Position numbers and translations under genes: made by a program. Shown in pieces: positions 14,431-20,795 of a stretch of 21,182 bases of DNA. The notes beneath the pieces are model-generated. The model saw nothing but the letters and a program-made list of their open reading frames with translations. It searched no databases and was not told the origin of the DNA. Every line of letters starts with the position of its first letter. The stretch's first letter is position 1. Location: assembly GCA_016934355.1 (NCBI GenBank), contig JAFGTA010000104.1:1-21182 (forward strand), read 5' to 3'. This DNA is from Candidatus Bathyarchaeota archaeon. GTDB taxonomy: Archaea > Thermoproteota > Bathyarchaeia > TCS64.

Positions 14431-14453
14431 CGTTTTTTATTCTCTTTTTTTCA
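14431..14453 (+). terminator. T-rich terminator after the receptor pair
   Basis: Two T runs, TTTTTT (14433-14438) and TTTTTTT (14445-14451), start 17 bases after the stop of the 73-residue gene, as expected for archaeal factor-independent termination. The same bases encode the lysine-rich C-terminus of a small minus-strand ORF. Confidence 0.5.
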
Positions 14454-14583
14454 ATGCGATGCACCCTATGCATTTTTCTCCCTTGTACGGGCAGTTCTTG
14501 ATGAACTCCGCCGATGTAGCCTTCAGCCGCCATATACATACACTGAGTCCCTGAGGTTTTAGTAATTGCTTTAACTTCGGCAA
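14437..14583 (-). CDS. Candidate small cysteine-motif protein (48 aa)
   Basis: A short minus-strand ORF filling the gap between the 73-residue gene and the aminotransferase. Read from TTG 14583 it begins with PKLKQLLKPQGLSVCIW and ends KNCPYKGEKCIGCIALKKRE before TAA at 14437-14439; GTG at 14593-14595 is a start four codons earlier. Codon choice in the second half (GAG TTC ATC AAG AAC TGC CCG TAC AAG) follows the C/G-ending preference of the neighbouring genes, unlike chance frames. Four cysteines, three in C-x6-C-x2-C spacing, suggest a small metal- or Fe-S-binding protein. No strong ribosome site or TATA box is visible, so expression is unproven. I do not recognise a family. Confidence 0.42.
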   Translation of the reverse strand: MPKLKQLLKPQGLSVCIWRLKATSAEFIKNCPYKGEKCIGCIALKKRE

Positions 14584-14604
14584 GCCGTGGTACACTTGAT
14601 TCTA

Positions 14605-15528
14605 ATGTCTGCAGGTTTCGGTGGTTCAGAGTATTGCTGGATGAACGGTAGCGTAATGTCTACCAGTGAGGCGCTGGTCTCCGCGATGGAGCCCATCTAC
14701 CTCGGAATCTTCGAGGGAATAAAGGCGTACGTTGAAGGCGACGTGCTCTCAGAGGGGAAGCTAAACATCTTCGGATGGAAACAGCACGTGGACCGCCTCT
14801 TCAGGAGCGCCGAAGTGGACGGGCTCGCCATGCCCTTCTCGAAGTCCGAGCTGCTGAAGGCTGTACGCGAGACAATCAAGGCGAACGGCTACACAAAGAA
14901 CACCTACATCCAGCCCCGCGTCTGGCCCATGGCGGGGAAACAGGACGAGAGCCACGTCGTCGTCCCCACGTGGGGGTTCGACACGCTCCTCGGCAAGAAC
15001 AACCCCTTATTCCGTGAGGAGAGGCGTTTCATGGTGAGCAGCTGGAGGAGGCTCAGCAGCGACGCGCTGCCGCCGCAAGCCAAAAGCTGGGCCAACTACG
15101 CCAACTCGGCGCTGGCGAGGAGAGAGGCCAAGCGCTGCGGATACGACAACGCCGTGTTCCTCGACAGCCGCGGCTTCGTAAGCGAGTCGACGGGGGCGTG
15201 CCTCATGACTGTGAGGGACGGCAAGGTGATCACGCCGCCGGTTACGGCGTCCATACTGGAGTCTGTGACCCGTGGCTGTTTCATCGAGTTCATCCCGGAC
15301 TTGGGCATCCCGGTGGAGGTGCAGGACCTCACCAGAGTAGAGCTGTACGCGAGCGACGAGGCTTTCCTCTGCGGCACAGGAGGCGAGTGCACCCCGATAA
15401 CGAGTGTCGACGACATCAAATTCGGCGAAAAGTACCCCGGTCCTATCACCACAAAGATAGCGGAGTACTACTCCAACATATTGGCGGGCAACGTGGCCAA
15501 GTACAGGCGCTGGCTGACGCCTGTCTAG
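14605..15528 (+). CDS. Branched-chain amino acid aminotransferase-like (PLP fold-type IV)
   Basis: A ~307-residue class IV aminotransferase, the usual length for BCAT. The N-terminus has WMNG ... YLGIFEGIKAY, the BCAT substrate-loop signature (family: GxFEGIRAY). The PLP lysine lies in QAKSWANYANSALARREA (about residue 160) where the family has K-x-G/x-x-NY, and GYDNAVFLDSRGFVSESTGA gives the conserved LD-x-x-G-x-V-x-E motif. The end has the CGTGGECTPI segment, close to the BCAT G-T-A-x-x-x-x-P-V. It exchanges the amino group between glutamate and Val, Leu or Ile keto acids, though D-amino-acid transaminase and aminodeoxychorismate lyase share the fold. Start: ATG 14605 gives a near-leaderless message from GCTTTAAC (14568-14575); GTG 14587 is an upstream alternative. 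Its TAG overlaps that of the convergent DUF2834 gene. Confidence 0.88.
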   Translation: MSAGFGGSEYCWMNGSVMSTSEALVSAMEPIYLGIFEGIKAYVEGDVLSEGKLNIFGWKQHVDRLFRSAEVDGLAMPFSKSELLKAVRETIKANGYTKNTYIQPRVWPMAGKQDESHVVVPTWGFDTLLGKNNPLFREERRFMVSSWRRLSSDALPPQAKSWANYANSALARREAKRCGYDNAVFLDSRGFVSESTGACLMTVRDGKVITPPVTASILESVTRGCFIEFIPDLGIPVEVQDLTRVELYASDEAFLCGTGGECTPITSVDDIKFGEKYPGPITTKIAEYYSNILAGNVAKYRRWLTPV

Positions 15529-15851
15529 CCAACCAATTTTTCCTTTCTCTGTTCCTTCATGTAGAGGTACAGCGGCAGCCCGAGGGACACGCCCACCGTG
15601 AACGTGGCGAGAACCGGAACCCACAGCCTCTCAACCCCAGCCTCTCTGCCCTCCATGAGGATCATGGCGACGAGCACCACGGCGGACACAGCCACGTCGA
15701 GCCCGAAGAACATGCTGACCCTGTTCGCCATAAGCTGCTGCGCCATTAACCCGATGTCCAATCCGTTTTCAACCAGGAAAGGCATGAACTGCGAGTAGGG
15801 CAACACAAGCCCCAGCGCCGCCAACAGAAGGTAGACTCTGCCCGTCTTCAT
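15525..15851 (-). CDS. DUF2834-family membrane protein
   Basis: A 108-residue integral membrane protein with about three hydrophobic helices: VYLLLAALGLVLPYSQFMPF, FFGLDVAVSAVVLVAMILM and WVPVLATFTVGVSLGLPLYL, ending in a basic tail. The N-terminal LxLPY-x-x-F-x-PFL and the helix order match DUF2834 (small inner-membrane proteins of unknown function). The open frame runs to 15896, but ATG 15851 is the natural start: ATTTAAAC (15875-15882) is centred 27 bp upstream, fitting a leaderless message, and the family begins here. Its stop overlaps the aminotransferase stop on the opposite strand in a CTAG. Confidence 0.82.
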   Translation of the reverse strand: MKTGRVYLLLAALGLVLPYSQFMPFLVENGLDIGLMAQQLMANRVSMFFGLDVAVSAVVLVAMILMEGREAGVERLWVPVLATFTVGVSLGLPLYLYMKEQRKEKLVG

Positions 15852-15917
15852 ATCTGAGGATGGTGAACGACGGCATTTAAACCGAAACCCAGCCACATTC
15901 AGCTACATGAGAAAGAA

Positions 15918-15928
15918 TTTTATGTATA
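15918..15928 (+). promoter_or_regulatory. TATA box for tRNA-Val
   Basis: TTTTATGTATA centred about 31 bp upstream of the mature tRNA 5' end, consistent with initiation a few bases before the tRNA. Confidence 0.5.
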
Positions 15929-15954
15929 CCGCCGCGTCTAATACGGTGCAGGAT

Positions 15955-16031
15955 GGGCCGGTGGTCTAGCCTGGCAGGACGCCGCGTTCACACCGCGGTA
16001 ATCGCCGGTTCAAATCCGGCCCGGCCCACCA
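15955..16031 (+). tRNA. tRNA-Val (anticodon CAC), intron-less, CCA encoded
   Basis: A complete cloverleaf can be drawn. Acceptor GGGCCGG (15955-15961) pairs with CCGGCCC (16021-16027). The D arm has the GTCT/GGAC stem with loop AGCCTGGCA. The anticodon stem CCGCG/CGCGG encloses loop TTCACAC, with anticodon CAC at 15989-15991 reading GUG valine codons. A five-base variable loop (TAATC) precedes the T arm GCCGG-TTCAAAT-CCGGC. Discriminator A at 16028 fits valine, and CCA (16029-16031) is encoded. No intron is present. All stems are perfectly paired. Confidence 0.97.
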
Positions 16032-16322
16032 CCCGAACACATCTCGAATAAAAGCCAACCAGAAACACTGAAGCTCACACGAACCAATGAGCCCAAAGCA
16101 GAGACCGAAAAAAAGCCACGGCAAAAATCCCCATAAGGACCAGAAAAACCATTCCTAAAAAAACGCTTATGACAAGTAACCTGCTACAAACCCAGCTTAA
16201 TAAACGCTTAACGCAAGCAACTCACGACAAGTCCAAGCCCCAGAACTCATAGAAGCCCTTTTAGCTATGCGCATACTCCCATAGATGAAATAACGCAAAA
16301 CACCTCGTGGTGTACCAGCCAT
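16032..16322. other. Purine-rich intergenic region, no confident gene
   Basis: A 291-bp stretch rich in A on the plus strand. It holds a possible weak TATA element (GAAATAAC near 16287) about 32 bp before the coiled-coil gene. It also has two copies each of AAACGCTTA (16161-16169, 16202-16210) and GACAAGT (16171-16177, 16226-16232). A 23-codon lysine/histidine-rich ORF (16087-16158) and a minus-strand frame (about 16197-16322) exist but have poor codon bias and no ribosome site, so neither is called. Confidence 0.4.
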
Positions 16323-17216
16323 ATGTCCGCCGAAGAGAAGACACTTGACGAACTCGAAGCACAGGGAGCCGAACTCCAGAAGACTCGGAACCAGCTTTTC
16401 GAACAAATAAAGAAGCACCGGGAGGAACGGGACAGGCTCAACGAGTCCACCCGCAAGATACGAGAAGAAGCCCAGAAACACAGGGCAGAGCGGGACAGCA
16501 TCAACGCCCGAGTCCAGGAGATCAAGAAACAACTGGGCCCCCTCTTCGACGAGCTCGACAGCAATAAGGAGAAGCTCTCCAAGGCGGAGGAGACACTGAA
16601 GGGCGAGTACAGGTCCAAGCCCAACAAGAGCAGGGTCGAGCGGGACCTCAAACGCATCGAGTGGGAGGTAATGACCACCCCCACCAGAGAGATGCTCGAC
16701 AGGGAAGACGAGCTTGTGACACGGGCATCGCGGCTCAGACAGACCCTCGACGAATTCAGAACCATCGAGAAACAGGAGGACCAGAAGCTCGGCATCATGG
16801 CAGACAAAAAGGCTACTGAGGTTGAGATACGCGCCATCAGAGAGGAGATGGGTAAGCTCAGCGAGGAGAGCCAGGGACACCACGAGAAGATGATCATGTT
16901 CTACGAGCAGGCCGACGCCGAGAAGAAGAAGGCAGACGAGGCCCACAAGAGGTACGTCGAGAAGATCGAGGAAGTCAACGTCGTCAAAGAGGAGATTAAC
17001 GCTATCATGCCCCAGGTCAACGCCCTCAGGGACGGCCTCAAGCTCGCCGACCTCAAGGTCACTGAGAGGAGGAGGATGTCCTCACAGCAGCGTGAGGAGG
17101 CCATGAGGCAGGAAGCATTAAAGAAGATGGAGAACGGCGGCAAACTCACCTTCGAGGACCTCCGCCTCATCTACGGCGACGAGGACGACGACACCGAGGT
17201 CCTGGACAGCTCCTAG
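16323..17216 (+). CDS. COG1340-type archaeal coiled-coil protein
   Basis: A 297-residue protein that is almost entirely charged coiled coil from the N-terminus to about residue 260, with long runs of E, K, R and Q in heptads and few breaks (one near KGEYRSKPNKSRVERDL, with a conserved-looking EWEVMTTP-T segment after it). It ends in a short domain (MRQEALKKMENGGKLTFEDL, then RLIYG) and an acidic tail. The arrangement, including the R-x-x-A-L-x-K-x-x-x-G-x-x-L-T-F-E-D-L ending, matches COG1340, a widespread archaeal family with no settled function. ATG 16323 has GGTG nine bases upstream. Stands alone between tRNA-Val and the ThDP enzyme; no membrane segment or cysteine is present. The many minus-strand open frames across it are shadows. 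Confidence 0.88.
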   Translation: MSAEEKTLDELEAQGAELQKTRNQLFEQIKKHREERDRLNESTRKIREEAQKHRAERDSINARVQEIKKQLGPLFDELDSNKEKLSKAEETLKGEYRSKPNKSRVERDLKRIEWEVMTTPTREMLDREDELVTRASRLRQTLDEFRTIEKQEDQKLGIMADKKATEVEIRAIREEMGKLSEESQGHHEKMIMFYEQADAEKKKADEAHKRYVEKIEEVNVVKEEINAIMPQVNALRDGLKLADLKVTERRRMSSQQREEAMRQEALKKMENGGKLTFEDLRLIYGDEDDDTEVLDSS

Positions 17217-17248
17217 TCTTTATCAGCACAGGACACATTTCTTCACCG

Positions 17249-18946
17249 GTGCAACCCTTGACTGGTGAAAGGTGCTGGGACGTCATAGTAGACGCCTTGG
17301 AGAAGGAAGGCGTAAAACACGTGTTCGGGATCCCCGGGAACCCCCACGCCCTCTACGACTCCCTATACGACAGCGGCATAGAGCCCATACTCGTACGCCA
17401 CGAAGCCTCAGGAGCCTTCATGGCCTTCGCCTACAGCAAACTAACTCGGGAACCCGGAGTCTGCTTCGGCAGCCCCGGCCCCGGCGTAACAAACCTCATC
17501 AGCGGCGTCCTAGAGGCGTGGTCAGGGTGCCAGCCCATGATCGCCTTGGGAGGCTCAGCGGACACCGTCCACGAGGGCATGGGCGCCTTCCAGGAGACGC
17601 CGCAGATGCAGATGATGCGCCCAATAACTAAGTGGAGCTACAGGGTGCCTCTCCCCGGGAAGGCGGCGTGGGCCATGAGCCGCGCCTTCAGCCTCACATG
17701 CAACGGGAGGCCGGGCCCGGTCTACATCGACGTGCCCTTCGACATCGGCGTAGCCGAGACAGATGAGACAGGTTACACTCCATCCATCAGACCCATCAGG
17801 TCTAGGCCGAGCCTTGAGAGCGTGAAGGATGCAGCGGACCTGCTGCTATCATCCGAGAAGCCGGTGATCGTAGCCGGAGGAGGTGCGTTCCTCAGCGGCG
17901 CCGGCCCGAGTCTCGTCGCCCTCGCCGAGATGCTTGGCGTACCCGTGCTTACTACCCCCAGCGGACGCGGTTGTATCTCTGAGTCCCATCCCCTCGCGGC
18001 GGGCCTCGTCGGGCTTTACAGGACGAAGATAGGCAAACGGCTCATGGCTGAGGCTGACCTGCTCTTAACCGTCGGGTCTCGAAACGAGGAGTTCCAGACC
18101 GCGACATGGAGCCACTACCCTGGTGAAGCCAAGTATATTCAGATAGACGTCGACGCGGATGAGGTAGGCAGGAACTGGGTTCCTGATGTCCCCGTCGTCG
18201 GCGACGCGAGGCTCTCCCTGCTGGACCTCATCAAGGTGCTGGGCGAGAAGGTGAAGAGCAGGCCCATGGAGGAGATGCCGCGCGTCAAGAGCGTCATCGA
18301 AGCCAAGAAGCAGTTCCTGGCGGATGTGGATGCCGAGGTAATGTCCGAGAAGCCGGTGAAGTCCAAGAGGGTGGTCTACGAGACGAACAGGGTGTTCGGC
18401 GGCGGAACCGTGCTGGTGAACGAGAACGGTTCGCAGGACCTGTGGAGCTACTACTACCCCTACTACAGGGTTCTGGACTACGACTGCTGCGTCGCACCAG
18501 CGGAGCAGACCTGCATGGGGCTCGGCGTCGCCGGAGCCATAGGAGCCAAGCTAGCGGTGCCCGATAGGAAGGTGATCTGTACGACGGGTGATGGCGCGTT
18601 CCAGATGGGGATGAAGGAGCTTCCGACCGCCGTCCAGTACGGCACCCCCGTCACGTGGATCGTGCTCAACAACTTCAGCCTCGGCTGGATAAAGCTCCAC
18701 CAGTGGGCTAACGAGGAGCGGTACATCTCCGTCGACTATGAGGCCCAGCCCGACTTCGCCAAGATAGCGGAGGCGTGCGGCTGCCATGGAGAGCAGGTCA
18801 CAACGGTGAACGAGATCAAGTCGTCGCTGGAGCGCGCACTGAAGAAGAACAGAGAAGGGGTGCCCGCGGTGCTAGACTACGTGGTCGAGTCCGTGGACTT
18901 CCCCGACGGCTTCAAGGAGTTCCACCCCCAAATTTTCCGTACCTAG
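17249..18946 (+). CDS. ThDP-dependent enzyme, acetolactate synthase large-subunit-like
   Basis: A 565-residue pyruvate-oxidase-type ThDP enzyme with the full three-domain plan. The N-terminal PYR domain has VFGIPGNPHALYDSL and RHEASGAF (E52, the activator glutamate), followed by SPGPGVTNLISG and FQETPQMQMMRPITKW, which resembles the acetolactate synthase FQE/ITK region. The middle domain (SSEKPVIVAGGGAF) is a Rossmann-like TH3 fold. The C-terminal PP domain has GDGAFQ (447-452) and LNN (473-475), the GDG-x(24-27)-N metal/ThDP motif. Acetolactate synthases normally have RHEQ and GDGSF; differences here, and no small regulatory subunit gene nearby, mean a related carboligase or decarboxylase is possible. 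GTG 17249 is supported by CTTTATC (17218-17224) centred 28 bp upstream, a leaderless geometry. The aminotransferase gene is 1.7 kb upstream, so a branched-chain amino acid role is plausible. Confidence 0.87.
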   Translation: MQPLTGERCWDVIVDALEKEGVKHVFGIPGNPHALYDSLYDSGIEPILVRHEASGAFMAFAYSKLTREPGVCFGSPGPGVTNLISGVLEAWSGCQPMIALGGSADTVHEGMGAFQETPQMQMMRPITKWSYRVPLPGKAAWAMSRAFSLTCNGRPGPVYIDVPFDIGVAETDETGYTPSIRPIRSRPSLESVKDAADLLLSSEKPVIVAGGGAFLSGAGPSLVALAEMLGVPVLTTPSGRGCISESHPLAAGLVGLYRTKIGKRLMAEADLLLTVGSRNEEFQTATWSHYPGEAKYIQIDVDADEVGRNWVPDVPVVGDARLSLLDLIKVLGEKVKSRPMEEMPRVKSVIEAKKQFLADVDAEVMSEKPVKSKRVVYETNRVFGGGTVLVNENGSQDLWSYYYPYYRVLDYDCCVAPAEQTCMGLGVAGAIGAKLAVPDRKVICTTGDGAFQMGMKELPTAVQYGTPVTWIVLNNFSLGWIKLHQWANEERYISVDYEAQPDFAKIAEACGCHGEQVTTVNEIKSSLERALKKNREGVPAVLDYVVESVDFPDGFKEFHPQIFRT

Positions 18947-18984
18947 CCTGCTGCCTCGACTGAGCCCAGAGATAAGGTACTCAT

Positions 18985-19788
18985 CTATCCCAGCTTCAGG
19001 TCCGCGATCTCCTTGAAGAACATCAGTACTACCTTGGCCTGACTGATGAGCTCGGGGCTCCTCACGAGGAGCGCGTCATCTGACTCGTGGAGGAACAGTA
19101 TGCCGACGCCTTCGTCGATGATGGCCAGGGGCGGCCTGATCTTCCCGAGGATTCCAAGGGTGCTGTTCTCGGTGCGGCTGCTGGAAACCGAGTATACCGT
19201 GGAGCCCTCGACAATGTCCATGACCTGGTTCCTCTCGTCTTCCGGCAGCATGAACGTGAACCCGACGCCGCGGCTCATAGCCTCCCTGATGGAGGGCTCG
19301 TAGCGGCGGAGCTCCGATGGAGTGAAGTTGCTGAGCACGGTCTCCTGGGCGTCGGTGAGCAGTTTTCGGGTGTATGCGTCGCGCGCGGCTACGCCCCTGA
19401 TGATGGTGAGCGGCTCCATGCTGGTCTGGGGGGTCTCCTCGCGTTCAACGGAGTCCAGTAGCTCCACCAGTCTGCTGTAGGTGTCCTCGATCCCTTTACG
19501 CGTCTCCTCCAGCTCGTCGAGCCGTCTGTCCTTGAGGCTGTTGAGTGACTCCTCGTGTGGGACAAGGACGTAGACGTTGGCTTTTCCCTTGGTGAGCTGG
19601 CTGGCTATCAAGCCGTGCTCTGTGAGGCTCTGCAGGACGTCGTAGACTCTGCCCCTTGGGACGCCGGACTCCTGTGAGATACTCGAAGCGTTCTGCGGTG
19701 ACCTGATGTAGAGCGCCATGTATGCCTGGGCTTCGTACTGGCTTAACCCCATGCTCTTGAGCAGCTCTGTTGCCCCTTTCTCGCTCAT
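18985..19788 (-). CDS. TrmB-family transcriptional regulator
   Basis: A 267-residue protein with an N-terminal winged helix-turn-helix (LLKSMGLSQYEAQAYMALY, ASSISQESGVPRGRVYDVL, HGLI; residues about 8-60), then a coiled linker (DELEETRKGIEDTYSRLVEL) and a C-terminal effector-like domain (about 115-265: RDAYTRKLLTDAQETVLSNF, AMSRGVGFTFMLPEDE, PLAIIDEGVGILFL). TrmB proteins are archaeal repressors or activators that usually sense sugars; this one has the shorter C-terminal form without an extended sugar-binding domain. It is transcribed divergently from the ABC transporter at 19862 and is the obvious regulator of it. ATG 19788 lies about 28 bp from TTATATAA (19813-19820) and has no proper ribosome site, so the transcript is probably leaderless. 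Confidence 0.92.
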   Translation of the reverse strand: MSEKGATELLKSMGLSQYEAQAYMALYIRSPQNASSISQESGVPRGRVYDVLQSLTEHGLIASQLTKGKANVYVLVPHEESLNSLKDRRLDELEETRKGIEDTYSRLVELLDSVEREETPQTSMEPLTIIRGVAARDAYTRKLLTDAQETVLSNFTPSELRRYEPSIREAMSRGVGFTFMLPEDERNQVMDIVEGSTVYSVSSSRTENSTLGILGKIRPPLAIIDEGVGILFLHESDDALLVRSPELISQAKVVLMFFKEIADLKLG

Positions 19789-19812
19789 CCCTGTATATGC
19801 CTCTGATCACCC

Positions 19813-19847
19813 TTATATAAGAATTGCAACAACTCAAGATTGTTGCA
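19813..19847. promoter_or_regulatory. Shared palindromic TATA box and inverted-repeat operator for TrmB/ABC pair
   Basis: TTATATAA (19813-19820) is self-complementary and can serve both strands: 28 bp to the TrmB ATG on the minus strand, about 27 bp to a plus-strand start near 19843. A perfect 8-bp inverted repeat, TGCAACAA (19825-19832) and TTGTTGCA (19840-19847) with a 7-bp spacer, covers the predicted plus-strand start site. Binding of the TrmB protein there would block the transporter promoter; the sequence is direct, the regulator match is inferred. Confidence 0.6.
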
Positions 19848-19861
19848 TAAAGGGTGTCTGC

Positions 19862-20794
19862 GTGATCGAGATACGAAACCTCTACAAGAGCTTCGGCGAC
19901 AGGGCTGTACTTCAGGACATAAGCCTCCAAGCCGCCGACGAGGTGTTCACCCTGCTTGGCCCCAACGGAGCCGGGAAGACCACACTCGTCAACATAGTGT
20001 GTGGGCTTCTCCCGTGGGACAGCGGCACAGTGTCCGTATATGGTTTTGATCCCCAGAGAGACGCCGAAGAGGTACGCAGACGCATCGGGCTCGTCACACA
20101 GGAGACTGCGCTGTACGAGCACCTGACGGCGCGTGAGAACCTGGTGTTCCACGCCCGTTTCTACGGCGTACCCAAGAAGGACAGGTCTATGAGGGTTGAG
20201 GAAGCCCTTGAGATGGCCCAGTTAACGGATAGGGCAGACGACAGGGTGTCAACTTTCAGCGGAGGGATGAAGCGGCGGCTCGCATTGGTGAGGGCTCTCG
20301 TCCACGACCCTGAGCTTCTTATCCTCGACGAGCCGACCCTGGGTGTCGACGTCCAGAACCGCACCGACATATGGAGGCGGATAAGGGGGCTAGAAGACAA
20401 GACGGTTCTGCTGACCACGAACTACATGGATGAGGCGGATAGGATCAGCGACAGGTGCGCCATAATCAACAAGGGGAGCATCGTCGCGCTGGACAGCCCG
20501 GGGATGCTCAAGCGGAGGCACGCGGGAGGCACCCTGCTGGAAGCCGTGGTCTACGCCTCGGAGCCGAGCCAGCTTGAGAAGCTCTCCTCGGCCTACCCGG
20601 AAGCCACTGTAAGCGAGACAGGGACCGGTGAGCACCGTATCCGTATACCTGTCAGCTCCGAGCCTGAGCGGTTCCTCGCCGCCGTCTCTGAGAGCCTCGG
20701 GGCGTGGGGTCTAGCACCGAGGTCGCTCAGCCTGAGGGAGCCCACGCTGGACGACGTCTTCCTCGAACTCACCGGGGGGCGGCTGAGGGACTAG
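19862..20794 (+). CDS. ABC-2 exporter ATP-binding subunit (DrrA/CcmA-like)
   Basis: A 310-residue ABC ATPase of the ABC-2 exporter type. Visible motifs: Walker A GPNGAGKTT (33-41), Q-loop VTQ (Q80), signature FSGGMKRR (132-139), Walker B LLILDEP (152-158), D-loop LGVD. At the H-loop position the sequence is LLTTNYMDEAD, with asparagine 187 replacing the usual histidine. The C-terminal ~80 residues (LLEAVVYASEPSQLEKLSSA ... LREPTLDDVFLELTGG) form the extension common in this group. GTG 19862 is the start: GGTG (19853-19856) lies five bases upstream and the family domain begins at VIEIRNLYKSFG; the open frame extending to 19718 is a shadow through the promoter. The permease gene follows almost without gap. 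Substrate unknown; could be a drug, lipid or surface component. Confidence 0.93.
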   Translation: MIEIRNLYKSFGDRAVLQDISLQAADEVFTLLGPNGAGKTTLVNIVCGLLPWDSGTVSVYGFDPQRDAEEVRRRIGLVTQETALYEHLTARENLVFHARFYGVPKKDRSMRVEEALEMAQLTDRADDRVSTFSGGMKRRLALVRALVHDPELLILDEPTLGVDVQNRTDIWRRIRGLEDKTVLLTTNYMDEADRISDRCAIINKGSIVALDSPGMLKRRHAGGTLLEAVVYASEPSQLEKLSSAYPEATVSETGTGEHRIRIPVSSEPERFLAAVSESLGAWGLAPRSLSLREPTLDDVFLELTGGRLRD

Positions 20795-20795
20795 C

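Noticed and set aside
14498..14554. Possible C/D box small RNA (TTGATGA-like C box and CTGA D box)
   Set aside because: The C box is imperfect, no convincing internal D'/C' pair or terminal stem is seen, and the same bases make a better small protein-coding frame on the other strand.
16087..16158. Tiny plus-strand ORF of 23 codons rich in Lys, His and Pro after tRNA-Val
   Set aside because: No ribosome site, no promoter of its own, and the composition simply follows an A-rich spacer.
16197..16946. Minus-strand frame of 249 codons with leucine/valine-rich sequence opposite the coiled-coil gene
   Set aside because: Antisense of a Glu/Lys/Gln-rich coiled coil automatically gives Leu/Ser/Phe-rich frames that mimic membrane proteins. 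The plus-strand COG1340 gene explains the region.
19718..19861. Extended N-terminus of the ABC ATPase running through the divergent promoter
   Set aside because: The extra residues have no ABC counterpart and overlap the TrmB gene start; GTG 19862 has a ribosome site and starts the domain.
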